64,000 bases of DNA, from positions 545,660-609,659 of the forward strand of contig NZ_JAQMHR010000002.1 of NCBI RefSeq assembly GCF_028309625.1, read 5' to 3'. This document shows positions 16,720 through 25,326 of this stretch, piece by piece. Source of the stretch: Trichococcus sp. K1Tr (GTDB taxonomy: Bacteria > Bacillota > Bacilli > Lactobacillales > Aerococcaceae). The position numbers and the translations under genes are program-made. Each line of letters opens with the position of its first letter. Within the stretch, counting starts at the first letter, position 1. The notes beneath the pieces were generated by a model, which was not told the origin of the DNA, did no database searches, and saw only the letters and a list, made by a program, of their open reading frames with translations.

Positions 16720-18591
16720 ATGTTCGATTTCATAAATAAAATATTCAAAAATAAGAAGCTTACTGAAGAAGAAAAGATATCGATCATTGAATTGGTGAAT
16801 AATGAGGAGTCTTTCATCAAACCAAGAGATCTCATCGTGGAGCAGGAACGTCAGAAAATAGCTCAAAAGAAAGCCGAGAAAAAGGCTGCGGGAAAAGCTT
16901 GGATCAGCTACGTTTCGCCACCAGTAAGATTGAATGACAATTTTACAAAGCAAATCGAGGAAGTGGTTAGTGCATTATTTGAAAGATTATGCACTGTCGT
17001 CGATGTTGAGCTCAAAAAAAAGCATAAGAACATCAAACACGTGAAATATGAGCGATACTATTACCATGTGACTGCTTTTGACGAAATCTATCGGCTATCC
17101 AGAGAGGTGGTCTGTTCTACTTACAGGCTGGATAATGTCCACGTGTCTGTGTTTTTTTCGTATGACCTGAGAACCATGCTGTCCAGAGACATCCAAAAAA
17201 TCCTTACGCATGAGTTAGAAGCGTACCGGGAAAATTTACCCTTTCCGGATGAGGAGACCAGGGATAAATTTGGATTGACACAATTCGGCACCAAAATCGT
17301 TTGGTGGGATCCATCAGGAATGTTGCGCGACAAGCAAATTTTTGACGGGATTGAAATGGAGTATTTCAACAACCTGCGGAAAAGGGTGACGAGGTTTACG
17401 GAAGTACCGGCTGTCATGAGCCTTTGTTTGCGGAAATACGCAGACCTCATGCAGATTGTGTTGCACAATCTGGAGGATGGATCCATCAAGTGGAAAATCA
17501 AGCCCAATAATTATTTTAGGAAATATTTCCGATTGCCGCTGGATGATGAGCGTATCTGGGCAGAAACAGCCGGGCTGCCAATGGACCTTTATCTCCTGGC
17601 TGAAAACATGGTCCGCCAGGAAATCGAAGGGATCCGCGTGGTTCCGGTTGAGGAAAACCTGCAGAGCCTGGAAAAATATTTACCTACAGAAACGTTCCAG
17701 CGGATCCAAATATATCTGAGCCAAAAAGTTGAGCTGGAGCTGGATTATCAGACCGTAACAGCCTTGCGGAACGTGAACAAGACTGTTTGGCATGAGGCCG
17801 CCAATCTGCTCATCAGCCAATCGCTTGAGCAGGTCAGTGGACTGCTTGGGGATGTTGTCAATGATCCGGATTTGAAAAAGATAGCCATGAAGGTGATCAA
17901 GCAAAGCGATGATGCGGATAAGCGCATCATTTTCATACTTTTGATGGAAAGGGCAGCTTTGCCGGTATCAAAAGCGCTGCAAAAAGAACGGGATGGCTTC
18001 ATTCATCCAACCAGACAGACCGATTATCAACAGTTGCTCCTCGATGGAAATCTGCCTATCGAAAGTTTGCCGGATCTTCTAAATGAATGCACTCAACCGG
18101 TACGCAGGGAAATCAAGCTGGACACAGCCTTAATCACCGCATCACATTCTGCTTTGGATACCATTATTGATATGGTCGATACCTACCTGAGTGAGGAGAA
18201 AACCGATGAAGGGCTGGATTCGGCTGTGAGTCTGAATATTTTTTCCGAGATTGAGATGTCGCTGGCTGAAGAGCAGAATGAAGCAGAACGTGCGGTCTCC
18301 ACATCGGTATCTATTTCAGCCGCTACTATAGAAGAGACCGAAAATACGGACAGTGAGCAGGAGTCTGAGCATATGCTGTTCCTGAAACAGTTGGTGGCAG
18401 ACAACGGGATATCTTTGGTGGATTTTAAGGAACAGGCAAAAATTAAAGGGAAACTTCATCAGGCATACCTGACTGAATTGAATGAAGTGTTGTATGAAAT
18501 ATTTGATGATCAAGTACTGGTGATCAGCCACCAGCAGGTCATCATCGAAGAGGATTTTATGGAAGAAATGAGGGAATGGATCTATGGCTGA
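16720..18591 (+). CDS. TerB C-terminal-domain-like protein of a BrxD/helicase operon
   Basis: A 623-residue protein beginning at the ATG at 16720 behind GGGAAGGGGGA. No enzyme motif was recognised. The first 60 residues are charged (EQERQKIAQKKAEKKAAGK, possible coiled coil). The middle contains a conserved-looking region with FGTKIVWWDPSGMLRDKQIFDG and W/Y-rich helices. An acidic linker (about 540-565) leads to a C-terminal domain (LVADNGISLVDFKEQAKIKGKLHQ) resembling TerB_C. Proteins of this kind are commonly encoded just before BrxD and a DEAD-box helicase. Its stop overlaps the brxD start by 8 bases, so it is part of that complex or operon. The function is unknown. Confidence 0.75.
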   Translation: MFDFINKIFKNKKLTEEEKISIIELVNNEESFIKPRDLIVEQERQKIAQKKAEKKAAGKAWISYVSPPVRLNDNFTKQIEEVVSALFERLCTVVDVELKKKHKNIKHVKYERYYYHVTAFDEIYRLSREVVCSTYRLDNVHVSVFFSYDLRTMLSRDIQKILTHELEAYRENLPFPDEETRDKFGLTQFGTKIVWWDPSGMLRDKQIFDGIEMEYFNNLRKRVTRFTEVPAVMSLCLRKYADLMQIVLHNLEDGSIKWKIKPNNYFRKYFRLPLDDERIWAETAGLPMDLYLLAENMVRQEIEGIRVVPVEENLQSLEKYLPTETFQRIQIYLSQKVELELDYQTVTALRNVNKTVWHEAANLLISQSLEQVSGLLGDVVNDPDLKKIAMKVIKQSDDADKRIIFILLMERAALPVSKALQKERDGFIHPTRQTDYQQLLLDGNLPIESLPDLLNECTQPVRREIKLDTALITASHSALDTIIDMVDTYLSEEKTDEGLDSAVSLNIFSEIEMSLAEEQNEAERAVSTSVSISAATIEETENTDSEQESEHMLFLKQLVADNGISLVDFKEQAKIKGKLHQAYLTELNEVLYEIFDDQVLVISHQQVIIEEDFMEEMREWIYG

Positions 18592-19912
18592 AATCAAGTT
18601 GAGAAAAAAGGATGCCCAAACGATTATTGCCTCACTTGAGGCAGGCGTTGTGCCTGTAAAAGGGGTACAGCATGTGCTGGTGGGCAGGAGCAATGAAGTC
18701 AAGGAAATCATCGACACCTTACAAAAATTGGAAGAAGGCAACAGTGATCTGCGGTTTTGGGTAGGCGATTTCGGTTCGGGCAAAAGTTTTGTTTTGCGGA
18801 CGATCGAATCGTTGGCGCTGCAAAAGAATTTTGTTGTCTCCACAATCGACTTGACCCCGACGCGTCGTTTCTATGATTCATCCGGGAAAGCGTTGGCGTT
18901 GTACAACGAAGTCGTCAATAAGATCGTCATCAAAAATAACCGCGACGGGAATGCCATCGAGACGATCGTCCAGCAATGGATTCAGGTTCTGCTCGAGCAG
19001 ATTGCCGCGGAAAACAGCCTCATCGTTCCCGTTTTGTTGGAAAAGCCGCATTGGAAATTGGTGGAGAATGCCATTCTGAAGACGACGAACTCTTTCTATT
19101 CATCGGGTCTTTCCTATGAATTTGGGCAAGCGCTGATGAAGTATTTCGAGGGGATTGCCGGCGACAATATGTCCCTTCAGATCGAAGCGATTCGTTGGAT
19201 CCGCGGGGATATCACGACGAAAACGGAAGCCTCCAAAGAATTGGGCATCAAGAACGTCATCAATGACTCAAACTATCTCATCGCCTTGAAAAATCTGGCG
19301 GAATTATTCCTGAAGATCGGCTACAAGGGTTTTGTCATAAACTTTGATGAATCAGTCAATCTGTACAAATTACCCCGTTCTTTGACCCGGGAAAAAAATT
19401 ATGAAATGATCCTCAATCTGTACAACGAAACGAAAACCAATGAAGCAAAAGGCCTATTCATCAATTTTGGCGCAACGAAGCACACGGTATATGACGAACG
19501 AAGAGGGTTGGCCAGCTATGGCGCTTTGAAAACACGCTTCGGGAACGAATTGATGAAAAATAAGGACTATGTCAATGTGAACAGTACTGTCATCGATCTG
19601 AAGCCGCTGACACCGGAAGAGATTTTTATCCTTTTGACCAAGCTGTTGGAAATTTACAATACGGCCTATCAAACGACGCTGACGGTGAAGGACAGCGAAA
19701 TCAAGCAATACATGGAAGACCAGTTGAACCGGCCGGGAGCGGCGGCATTTTTGACGCCGCGGTCTGTCATCAAGGACTATATCGAAATTCTGTCCTTGCA
19801 GCGCCAGAACCCGGCCCATTCTTTCGCTCAAATTCTTGCCGATCGCTTCGGCAGAAAGTCTTCAGTTGTGGCGAAGGACGTAGATGACCACGATGAAATA
19901 GAGGTTTACTGA
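18584..19912 (+). CDS. brxD: BREX ATP-binding protein BrxD (DUF2791)
   Basis: A 442-residue P-loop ATPase. Walker A is GDFGSGKS at residues 61-68, and a Walker-B-like FVINFDES segment lies in the second half. The overall layout matches the DUF2791/BrxD family found in BREX types 2 and 6. It overlaps both neighbours (8 bases upstream, 1 base downstream as TGATG), so the three proteins are translationally coupled. In known systems BrxD works with the helicase BrxHI, but its mechanism is not defined. Its presence 14 kb from pglX-pglZ suggests that the CRISPR locus splits one BREX cluster. Confidence 0.85.
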   Translation: MAEIKLRKKDAQTIIASLEAGVVPVKGVQHVLVGRSNEVKEIIDTLQKLEEGNSDLRFWVGDFGSGKSFVLRTIESLALQKNFVVSTIDLTPTRRFYDSSGKALALYNEVVNKIVIKNNRDGNAIETIVQQWIQVLLEQIAAENSLIVPVLLEKPHWKLVENAILKTTNSFYSSGLSYEFGQALMKYFEGIAGDNMSLQIEAIRWIRGDITTKTEASKELGIKNVINDSNYLIALKNLAELFLKIGYKGFVINFDESVNLYKLPRSLTREKNYEMILNLYNETKTNEAKGLFINFGATKHTVYDERRGLASYGALKTRFGNELMKNKDYVNVNSTVIDLKPLTPEEIFILLTKLLEIYNTAYQTTLTVKDSEIKQYMEDQLNRPGAAAFLTPRSVIKDYIEILSLQRQNPAHSFAQILADRFGRKSSVVAKDVDDHDEIEVY

Positions 19913-21987
19913 TGCAGGCATTTGATAGTCTCAGCCGGGACATCCAGCAATACATCTATGATAAAGGTTGGCCAAGCTTAACGAGCATTCAAAATGCTGC
20001 CATCAAACAGGTTGCCAATACCGATCATAACCTTATTCTGTCCGCTCCGACGGCATCCGGGAAAACGGAAGCTGCATTCATCCCGGCGCTGAACAGCGTG
20101 GAAGATTGGGAAACGGGGCTGAAGGTGCTGTACATCTCTCCTCTGAAAGCCCTGATCAATGATCAATTCCAGCGCATCAGCGAACTCAGTGCGTATTTGG
20201 ATATACCGATCACGCGCTGGCATGGCGAAGTTTCCCAAGCGCAGAAAAGAAAAGTTGTCAATCAGCCAAAAGGCATTCTGTTGATTACGCCGGAATCGAT
20301 TGAAGGCATGCTGGTGAATCGTCCTGGCGAAGCGCAGCACCTCTTTAAAGGCGTGGAATGGATCATCATCGATGAGTTGCACAGTTTTCTGGGGACGGAA
20401 CGGGGTATTCACCTGCAATCGCTGCTGCAACGGATCAGCCAATTCATGCAAGCGCCACGTTTCATCGCGATGAGCGCAACCTTGAACAAGAAGGATTTCG
20501 GTTATGCGAAAGCCTTCTTCGGCAGTCATCGTGATGCGGATATTCTCGTGGACCGTGATAAAAATGATCTGCTCATCACGATAGACTACACAAGTGGTGA
20601 GGCGGGCCCATTCGTCGCAAGGGAATCCTTAGAAGCGATCTATCAGTATTCCAAAACGGAAACGATGCTGATTTTTCCGAATTCCCGCAACCGAGTGGAA
20701 GAAATCACCCATAAATTGGATAAGATGGCAAAAAAAGAGAACGCGCCCATCCGCTATTTTGCCCATCATTCATCGGTGGACAAACTTTTGCGTGAAGAGG
20801 TTGAATTTTTTGCCAAGAACAACGAGGAACAGCTGTTCACGATCACCTGCACCTCCACTTTGGAATTGGGAATAGACATCGGATCGGTGGACAGCGTAGT
20901 GCAGTACGGCTCCCCTCCGTCCACTTCTTCGCTCAGCCAAAGACTGGGGCGCAGCGGCCGGAGAACCCACCAAAGCATCCTGCACATTGTGGAAGATGAC
21001 TCTTGGGAAATGCTGCAGACCTACGCCGCACTGGATTTGTTGGAACGTGGTGAATTGGATGCCACAGAAATGATCGAGACTCCCTACAATGCTTTGGCGC
21101 ATCAGGTGATGGCAATCCTCTTTCAAAAGGTCAGCATGCCGCTGACGCAATTGTTGCAGCTGAATAAAACCTTTCCGGTCTGGAGAGCGATTTCGGATGC
21201 GGATTTGACGCTGTTGATTGATTACATGGTGGAAAAAGATTTCATCGAAATAATGGATGAAGAGGCGATTGTCGGCTTGGAGGGGGAACGTCTGCTGCGT
21301 TCCAGGGATTTCTACGCATTGTTTTTCACGACCAGTGATTTTTCTGTCCATTACCAGCACGAGCGCATCGGCAGTCTGCCGTTCACACCTGATATCCAAA
21401 TCGAAAGCAAAATTCTGTTGGCGGGCAGGGTGTGGATCGTGAAAGATATCGATGTCAAGGCAAAACGCATCATGGTGGAAATGACGAAAGAAGGAAGGCC
21501 CCCGAAATTCATCAGCGACGAAGGATTCGTTTCCAATGAAGTGCGTGAAAATATGGAAAAACTCTTGCGGACGGGAGAGTATCAGACCCTGAACAATGAC
21601 AAGATCACACGCGATTTTGATTTTCTCAAGAGTGCACTCTACTACGATGACGGGAACTATTGGTATGAGGATAACCAGACGAATATAGGTGTCGTGACAT
21701 TCAGGGGGACTAAGTTCAATATCGCGTTGTTGCTGCTCATCAAGAGCATTGCCGCTGAGGGAGAAAAATATCAACTGCATGACAAACACTCCTTGATCAC
21801 GGGTCCCGACATAAAAAGAATGGTGGAACGACTTGCTGGAGGGGATGTTTCCCTGGATACTGTCGTTGTGTATCTGGAGAAAAATGAGAAGGCCATCGAA
21901 GAGTTGACGGCCCATCAAAAATTCATGCAATTGGTTCCCACAAGCTTGAAAATCAAGTGGATCCTGAATAACTTTTTTTCGGTTTGA
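19912..21987 (+). CDS. brxHI: DEAD/DEAH-box helicase, BrxHI-like
   Basis: A 691-residue superfamily 2 helicase related to the Lhr group. Motif I is APTASGKTE (residues 45-53), motif II DELH (154-157), motif III SAT, and motif VI QRLGRSGRR. The C-terminal half carries an Lhr-like region with a beta-rich domain. It would translocate on or unwind nucleic acid using ATP. It is the last gene of the operon with brxD and the TerB_C-like gene. The same pair, BrxD with BrxHI, ends BREX type 6 and belongs to type 2 clusters. The start overlaps the brxD stop by one base. Confidence 0.85.
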   Translation: MQAFDSLSRDIQQYIYDKGWPSLTSIQNAAIKQVANTDHNLILSAPTASGKTEAAFIPALNSVEDWETGLKVLYISPLKALINDQFQRISELSAYLDIPITRWHGEVSQAQKRKVVNQPKGILLITPESIEGMLVNRPGEAQHLFKGVEWIIIDELHSFLGTERGIHLQSLLQRISQFMQAPRFIAMSATLNKKDFGYAKAFFGSHRDADILVDRDKNDLLITIDYTSGEAGPFVARESLEAIYQYSKTETMLIFPNSRNRVEEITHKLDKMAKKENAPIRYFAHHSSVDKLLREEVEFFAKNNEEQLFTITCTSTLELGIDIGSVDSVVQYGSPPSTSSLSQRLGRSGRRTHQSILHIVEDDSWEMLQTYAALDLLERGELDATEMIETPYNALAHQVMAILFQKVSMPLTQLLQLNKTFPVWRAISDADLTLLIDYMVEKDFIEIMDEEAIVGLEGERLLRSRDFYALFFTTSDFSVHYQHERIGSLPFTPDIQIESKILLAGRVWIVKDIDVKAKRIMVEMTKEGRPPKFISDEGFVSNEVRENMEKLLRTGEYQTLNNDKITRDFDFLKSALYYDDGNYWYEDNQTNIGVVTFRGTKFNIALLLLIKSIAAEGEKYQLHDKHSLITGPDIKRMVERLAGGDVSLDTVVVYLEKNEKAIEELTAHQKFMQLVPTSLKIKWILNNFFSV

Positions 21988-21993
21988 ATGTGA

Positions 21994-22218
21994 CAGACGA
22001 CGAAAGAGGGCATAACCATCGTTTTTGGTGTTGCGCTTTTTTTTCGTGTCTATGGAGACGGACTTGAAAATAGCCGAATTGAGATCCTGCCAGCCAACGT
22101 AAAAAGGTGGAAGGAGCCTATTGATTTTAGACAGTATGAAGAAGAAATTATTGTCTTCAAGTCACATTTTGTGTATGCTAAAAATATAGACTTTTTAGAG
22201 ATGATCTACTTAATTTGA
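21994..22218 (+). other. Possible remnant of a coding sequence
   Basis: The helicase frame stays open for 74 codons after two stop codons (ending ...FKSHFVYAKNIDFLEMIYLI), but it has no start codon with a ribosome binding site. It could be a decayed gene truncated by the IS110 insertion downstream, or chance. I do not recognise the product. A weak T-rich hairpin near 22,012-22,050 may terminate the helicase mRNA. Confidence 0.2.
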
Positions 22219-22361
22219 TCTTGCCCCTGGGAAGCTAGACATCTAAAGAGAGGTGCAGTGTTAAAGTTTGAAAATAATAATTAACAAAATCGGTCTTATA
22301 TCGTATAAAAAGGTATGCCAAATAAACCTATTGACACTTACTTAAGGTAAGTAATAGGGTT

Positions 22362-23612
22362 TCATATCCCGGCTGTAATTTTATAGCCCTGTCTCTTAAT
22401 TAATTTCAGAGCTTGTTCTGTGGTTATTTCTCGTGAAGTAGGGATATCGATCATATCGGAAAACAGTTGAGCCTGATAAACTTCCTGGTTTTTCAACATA
22501 TGATAGATAGCCGTTAAGAGTTTGCGGGCTATACCGATGATTGCTTTTTTATGGCCCCTTCTCTTTTTGATGTTGAGATATTTATTTCTAATTTCAGGAT
22601 ATTTTGTACTTTTGACAACGGCATTGGCTATTTGAACCAGCAACGGTTTGAGGTAGCAGCCGGCTTTGGAAATTCTTACGGATTTTTTCTTTCCTGCACT
22701 TTCATTATTTGTGGGTGCTAACCCTGCCCAAGAGCAGAGATGTTTAGAGGAATGAAATTCAGACATATCAACGCCAATTTCCGAAATTAATGCGACTGCA
22801 GAGAGTTCATTTTTAAAACCGGGAGTAGTTTGAATGACTTGAATTTCATTTTGATAAGGTTGAGCGAGTTCGAGGATGGTTTCTTCTAAGTGTTTTTTGC
22901 AGAGTGTTAATGCGTCAAAGTGTTCTTTAATGATCCTCAGCTTTATTTGTTGTTCCGGTGTAATAAACCCGTCCACTGCCAGTTCAAGTTCGGGTAATTT
23001 CTTTATTAAACTTCCATGAATCAATGTCTCTAATTCTTTTGCCGTAGGCATGGACTGCTCAGGATCTTCTAGGATGCGTTCGATGATTTTCAACGCACTT
23101 TTTCCGAAGGTGTCGGAAACAACACTAGCGATCTGAATGTTGGATACGGTTAAAGAATTTTGAAATCTGTTCTTTTCACTGGACGCAAAGTTGGTTAATT
23201 TGAACCGGTAGCGCATTAAATCACGCAACTCACGAATCGTTTGTGGAGGCATGAAGCTACCTGCAACCAAATCGTGTTTAAATAACTCGGCTATCCATTG
23301 GGCATCCTTCATATCCGTTTTTTTTCCGCGGATTGCTTTCACATATTTCGGATGCGCAAGGGTAATATTAACCGAAGGTTCCAGAATGTTGTATACAGGG
23401 ATCCAGTATTTTCCCGTAGATTCCATACAGACATCAAAACAAGAGAACAACTCTAGCCACTGTGACAGCTCTCTCAATCCTTGTGTGAATGTGGAAAAGC
23501 GATGGCGTTTGTAAGTTGTGATCCCCTTGTTGTCTGTAATGGCAATACAGGCTACCACAAACGTTTTGTGGACATCTATTCCACAACAGATAGGATAAAC
23601 AATCTTCAACAT
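22362..23612 (-). CDS. IS110-family transposase/recombinase
   Basis: A 416-residue DEDD recombinase. The N-terminal RuvC-like domain has CGIDVHK with Asp13, CMESTGKYW with its Glu, and KTDMKDAQ; the C-terminal Tnp_20 domain contains the serine-bearing segment APTNNESAGKKKS. All key residues appear present and the gene is intact. IS110 enzymes use a non-coding bridge RNA from the element end to pair donor and target DNA. An AAAGGAGG site precedes the ATG on the minus strand. Confidence 0.95.
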   Translation of the reverse strand: MLKIVYPICCGIDVHKTFVVACIAITDNKGITTYKRHRFSTFTQGLRELSQWLELFSCFDVCMESTGKYWIPVYNILEPSVNITLAHPKYVKAIRGKKTDMKDAQWIAELFKHDLVAGSFMPPQTIRELRDLMRYRFKLTNFASSEKNRFQNSLTVSNIQIASVVSDTFGKSALKIIERILEDPEQSMPTAKELETLIHGSLIKKLPELELAVDGFITPEQQIKLRIIKEHFDALTLCKKHLEETILELAQPYQNEIQVIQTTPGFKNELSAVALISEIGVDMSEFHSSKHLCSWAGLAPTNNESAGKKKSVRISKAGCYLKPLLVQIANAVVKSTKYPEIRNKYLNIKKRRGHKKAIIGIARKLLTAIYHMLKNQEVYQAQLFSDMIDIPTSREITTEQALKLIKRQGYKITAGI

Positions 23613-23641
23613 TGGTTTTTCCTCCTTTCTTTAAGGATAGT

Positions 23642-23840
23642 AGAGTGTTGCAGTGACTATTATTCCTATGTATATGGATCGCTTATGCAAAGATAAGTTT
23701 ACGTGCTCACTGTCACACTTATTTGTACTTGAAGGAATAATGACACATATAAATATGCAGTCCTACCGAATGACAGATAGGACTACTCAACCCTCCGTGA
23801 TTTGTAGTGTACAACTACTCTACAGAGGCAGAATATAATA
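23642..23840 (-). ncRNA. Candidate IS110 bridge RNA in the 5' non-coding end
   Basis: The region upstream of the transposase folds in a bridge-RNA-like way on the minus strand. It has a first hairpin (AGTCCTA/TAGGACT, 23760-23784). A long stem follows, joining 23733-23746 to 23653-23667 (GTGTCATTATTCCT with AGGAATAATAGTCAC, one bulge). Within it is an inner stem ATAAGTGTG/CACGTAAACTTAT enclosing loops. The order matches known bridge RNAs (5' hairpin, then looped domains), but ends and loop assignments are inference. Confidence 0.4.
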
Positions 23841-23848
23841 AAATACGC

Positions 23849-23886
23849 CGAAGGCGCAACGATTTTCATTTCGTTTTGTGCCTTGA
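23849..23886 (+). promoter_or_regulatory. Hairpin in front of the GntR gene
   Basis: AAGGCGCAACGA (23851-23862) pairs with TCGTTTTGTGCCTT (23871-23884) with a small bulge. A TATAAT box lies at 23834-23839 without a clear -35. It could be an operator, or mark the end of the insertion element. Confidence 0.3.
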
Positions 23887-23912
23887 GCGAAGCGAAAGGA
23901 ATGCTTATAAAT

Positions 23913-24626
23913 ATGCAAAAATATGTCGTCATATCCAATGATATTCGGAATAAAATCGTAAAAGGGGAGTACGTTGCCAATCAACAGATTCCCTTCGAAA
24001 AAGATATGTGCATTCATTACAATGCAAGCAAAATGACGGTCAAAAAAGCATTGGATATTCTGGTTGCAGAAGGCCTGGTTATCAAGAGGAGAGGCTCAGG
24101 TACTTTTGTGAAGGACCTGAACCTGGAGGAAATAGAGCGTGTGACGATGGCGAATCAATTCCGCGGCACGACTGCGCTCAATGCCGGAAAGAAGGTCCAC
24201 AGCAAAATACTGAATTTTTCAATCGCGAAGGTACCGGAAGAAGCAGCGAAAAAGTTGAATATTCCCCTTGGCAGCTTTGTGTATGACATCTATCGGGTAC
24301 GTTATGTGGAAGATGAACCGAGTGTTATGGAAAAAATCTACATGCCGATTGATCTGATACCAAACATCAAGGAAAAAAATATTAACGGATCCATTTATGA
24401 TTTCATCGAGAAGGATCTTCATTTGAAAATACAAAGTGCACACAGGACGGTTTCCGTTCGCAAAGCCACTGATTTCGAAGCGGAAGAGCTTGGACTGAAA
24501 AATGGTGACCCAGTGGCGGTAGCCGAGCAGGTTGGCTATCTCGATACCGGTCATGCGTTTGAGTTCTCCACCTCTGTCCATCGCTACGATAAGTTTGCTG
24601 TCGAAATTATTTTGACGCGCAATTGA
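23913..24626 (+). CDS. GntR-family transcriptional regulator with UTRA domain
   Basis: A 237-residue regulator. Residues 1-70 form a winged helix-turn-helix (FEKDMCIHYNASKMTVKKALDILVAEGLVIKRRGSGTF), and residues 90-237 a UTRA ligand domain (VYDIYRVRYVEDEPSVMEKIYMP). UTRA regulators usually sense sugar phosphates or amino sugars. The ATG at 23913 with AAAGGA 12 bases upstream is preferred over an in-frame TTG at 23883. No catabolic gene stands next to it: an IS110 element lies upstream and a convergent Nudix gene downstream, so the target is probably elsewhere or was lost by rearrangement. Confidence 0.9.
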   Translation: MQKYVVISNDIRNKIVKGEYVANQQIPFEKDMCIHYNASKMTVKKALDILVAEGLVIKRRGSGTFVKDLNLEEIERVTMANQFRGTTALNAGKKVHSKILNFSIAKVPEEAAKKLNIPLGSFVYDIYRVRYVEDEPSVMEKIYMPIDLIPNIKEKNINGSIYDFIEKDLHLKIQSAHRTVSVRKATDFEAEELGLKNGDPVAVAEQVGYLDTGHAFEFSTSVHRYDKFAVEIILTRN

Positions 24627-24675
24627 ACTGAAATATTGTAGGATCTGTTGCGATTCTGCGGTTCGGTGGCTTGAA

Positions 24676-24805
24676 CTCCGGTGAAGCTGTCGTTGGACGG
24701 AGCAGGGGATTTTGAATCGGCCCCGTCCTCCGGTGGCGCTGCGCTCCCCGGAGAAGGACACTCTGGAAGCATCATGACCTCCGGCGAGGCCGTCTTTCGC
24801 CGGAG
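24676..24805. repeat. Cluster 1 of 50-bp-period palindromes
   Basis: Three imperfect palindromes of 26-27 bp, from CTCCGG (or CTCCGGT) to CCGGAG (or CGGAG), at 24676-24702, 24728-24753 and 24779-24805. Starts are 52 and 51 bp apart. The same family recurs near 58.5 kb and 63.1 kb. Confidence 0.75.
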
Positions 24806-24828
24806 AAGAAGACGTTATTTTTTCCATT

Positions 24829-24882
24829 TTAAGCAAAGAAGGGCCGCCTCAAAAAAATAAGGCGGCCCTTCTTTGCTTTTAT
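24829..24882. terminator. Bidirectional terminator between gntR and the Nudix gene
   Basis: An 18-bp perfect stem (24831-24848 with 24861-24878) flanked by TTTTA on one side and A-rich sequence on the other. It can end transcripts of both convergent genes. Confidence 0.85.
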
Positions 24883-25298
24883 CAGTTTTTCATGCCTTCA
24901 ATGAAATCGATGGCGGACTGCAGGATGCTTTTGTCATTATCGTAGGTGATGGCTTGCAAAGCTTCGTTGAACGGCATCCAGGCGAAGTCGGTGACTTCGG
25001 CATCCTGTTTTTCAATTGTTTCTGTGTGAGCGAAGGCGATGAAGTAGACGACTTCTTTGATTACGTGGGGAGCCGGCGAGTAGCTGACGGATTTCCGGAA
25101 GGTGGTGCTTAGATCGGTGCTCAAGCCGGTTTCTTCCTTGATTTCCCTCAATGCTGTTTCGATTTCCGTTTCGCCTTCCTCAACATGGCCTTTCGGAAAT
25201 GCCCAATGGCCGCCGTTTTCATGTTTGATCAACAATACTTTTCGGTTTGTGTTATCTGGGGAGAGCACGATGGCTCCGCATGATTTTTCTGATTTCAT
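24882..25298 (-). CDS. Nudix (MutT-type) hydrolase
   Basis: A 138-residue Nudix enzyme. The Nudix box is complete: GHVEEGETEIETALREIKEETGL, with the REIKEE metal-binding core. It resembles bis-tetraphosphatase (Ap4A-type) Nudix proteins in the start SCGAIVLS and KHENGGHWAFPKGH. The chosen ATG at 25298 has GGAG eight bases upstream and lies after the degV stop; a longer frame overlapping degV is unlikely. It is transcribed from degV (same strand). A truncated copy of its 5' end lies on the other side of degV. Confidence 0.93.
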   Translation of the reverse strand: MKSEKSCGAIVLSPDNTNRKVLLIKHENGGHWAFPKGHVEEGETEIETALREIKEETGLSTDLSTTFRKSVSYSPAPHVIKEVVYFIAFAHTETIEKQDAEVTDFAWMPFNEALQAITYDNDKSILQSAIDFIEGMKN

Positions 25299-25326
25299 AG
25301 TTTCTACTCCATTCATTTGTTTCATT

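Larger units (their letters stand above)
22300..23840 (-). mobile_element. IS110-family insertion element
   Basis: The unit comprises one transposase gene plus non-coding ends. The ends are estimated: IS110 elements lack obvious terminal inverted repeats and make no clear target duplication, so the limits could be off by tens of bases. A palindromic hairpin sits just after the transposase stop (CCTATT at 22327 to AATAGG at 22358). The 5' non-coding end (about 23613-23840) is structured. It separates the BREX-like operon from a GntR regulator. Confidence 0.65.

Noticed and set aside
22300-23840. Terminal inverted repeats and target duplication for the insertion element
   Set aside because: None could be seen; this agrees with the IS110 family but leaves the element ends uncertain.
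24676-24805. The CTCCGG palindromes as a mini CRISPR array
   Set aside because: Units differ from each other with compensatory changes, there are only three per site, and the same family occurs at other gene ends; this is typical of dispersed palindromic elements.
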